Of a stretch of DNA of 16,235 nt, positions 16,157 to 16,235 are shown in pieces. Positions within the stretch are counted from its first letter, which is position 1; each line of letters begins with the position of its first letter. A program made the translations under genes and the position numbers. Source of the DNA: Sanchytrium tribonematis (taxonomy: Eukaryota; Sanchytriomycota; Sanchytriomycetes; Sanchytriales; Sanchytriaceae); the NCBI GenBank assembly GCA_018985235.1, contig JADGIG010000138.1:1-16235 (forward strand), read 5' to 3'. The notes under the pieces were generated by a model. The model made no database searches. It was not told where the DNA came from and saw only the letters and a program-made list of their open reading frames with translations.

Positions 16157-16235
16157 TTATGATTGGTGATAAAATCTGGGATTTTTCTGGGATGGGGCTG
16201 AAACAACTTTTTTCGAGTCAATTCAATGGAATATC
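16157..16235 (+). repeat. 79-bp direct repeat, copy 2, start of a further element copy
   Basis: It is identical to 13649-13727 and still matching where the window ends, so the true repeat is at least 79 bp. The last ten bases are the recombinase start ATGGAATATC. Confidence 0.95.

Noticed and set aside
1-16235. tRNA, rRNA or CRISPR arrays
   Set aside because: No T-arm or anticodon-stem pattern, rRNA-like block or regularly spaced short repeats were seen on either strand.

Overview
This window looks like AT-rich nuclear DNA of a compact, mostly intron-poor eukaryote. I favour an early-diverging (chytrid-like, zoosporic) fungus. The reasons are extracellular-type LRR modules with paired cysteines, a TKL kinase with a helical-bundle N-terminus, very short intergenic gaps (about 40-45 bp), AATAAA signals overlapping stop codons, and Helitron and Crypton-type transposons. 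The taxon is an inference; no rRNA or other marker gene is present.

Positions 1-2492 hold the remains of an LRR gene array. A 5'-partial LRR unit has a frameshift near 100-120. It is joined out of frame, near 836, to a second LRR gene whose first module is a diverged tandem copy of the last module of the first unit. The second gene appears to have one intron near its 3' end and to stop at 2490-2492.

Positions 2540-8370 hold ordinary host genes. A secreted-type M14 metallocarboxypeptidase lies 45 bp upstream of an L-type APC amino-acid transporter on the minus strand. They are divergent from an EamA/SLC35G-like DMT transporter and a kinase on the plus strand. The kinase has an MLKL/HeLo-like helical N-terminus, an apparently active TKL kinase domain and a short Sel1-like C-terminus.

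From about 8371 to the right end the window is a mobile-element island. The first element is a Helitron. It has an SSB-like OB-fold protein behind a CCAAT/TATA promoter, then 32 bp later an intact 1193-residue Rep/PIF1 helicase with zinc-finger, HUH, Y2 and complete SF1B helicase motifs. A basic minus-strand gene of unknown function with an internal repeat follows, then a GC-rich double hairpin that may mark an element end. The second element is a Crypton-like tyrosine-recombinase unit. Its gene has one in-frame TAG. The first 79 bp of the unit reappear exactly 2508 bp downstream and run off the window edge, so this is either a head-to-tail tandem insertion or an element with long direct terminal repeats.

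The observations most worth a second look are the bacterial-type SSB paired with a Helitron, the 2508-bp repeating Crypton unit with its clustered TGGGAT motifs, the unknown repeat protein between the two elements, and the MLKL-like kinase lying against the Helitron.
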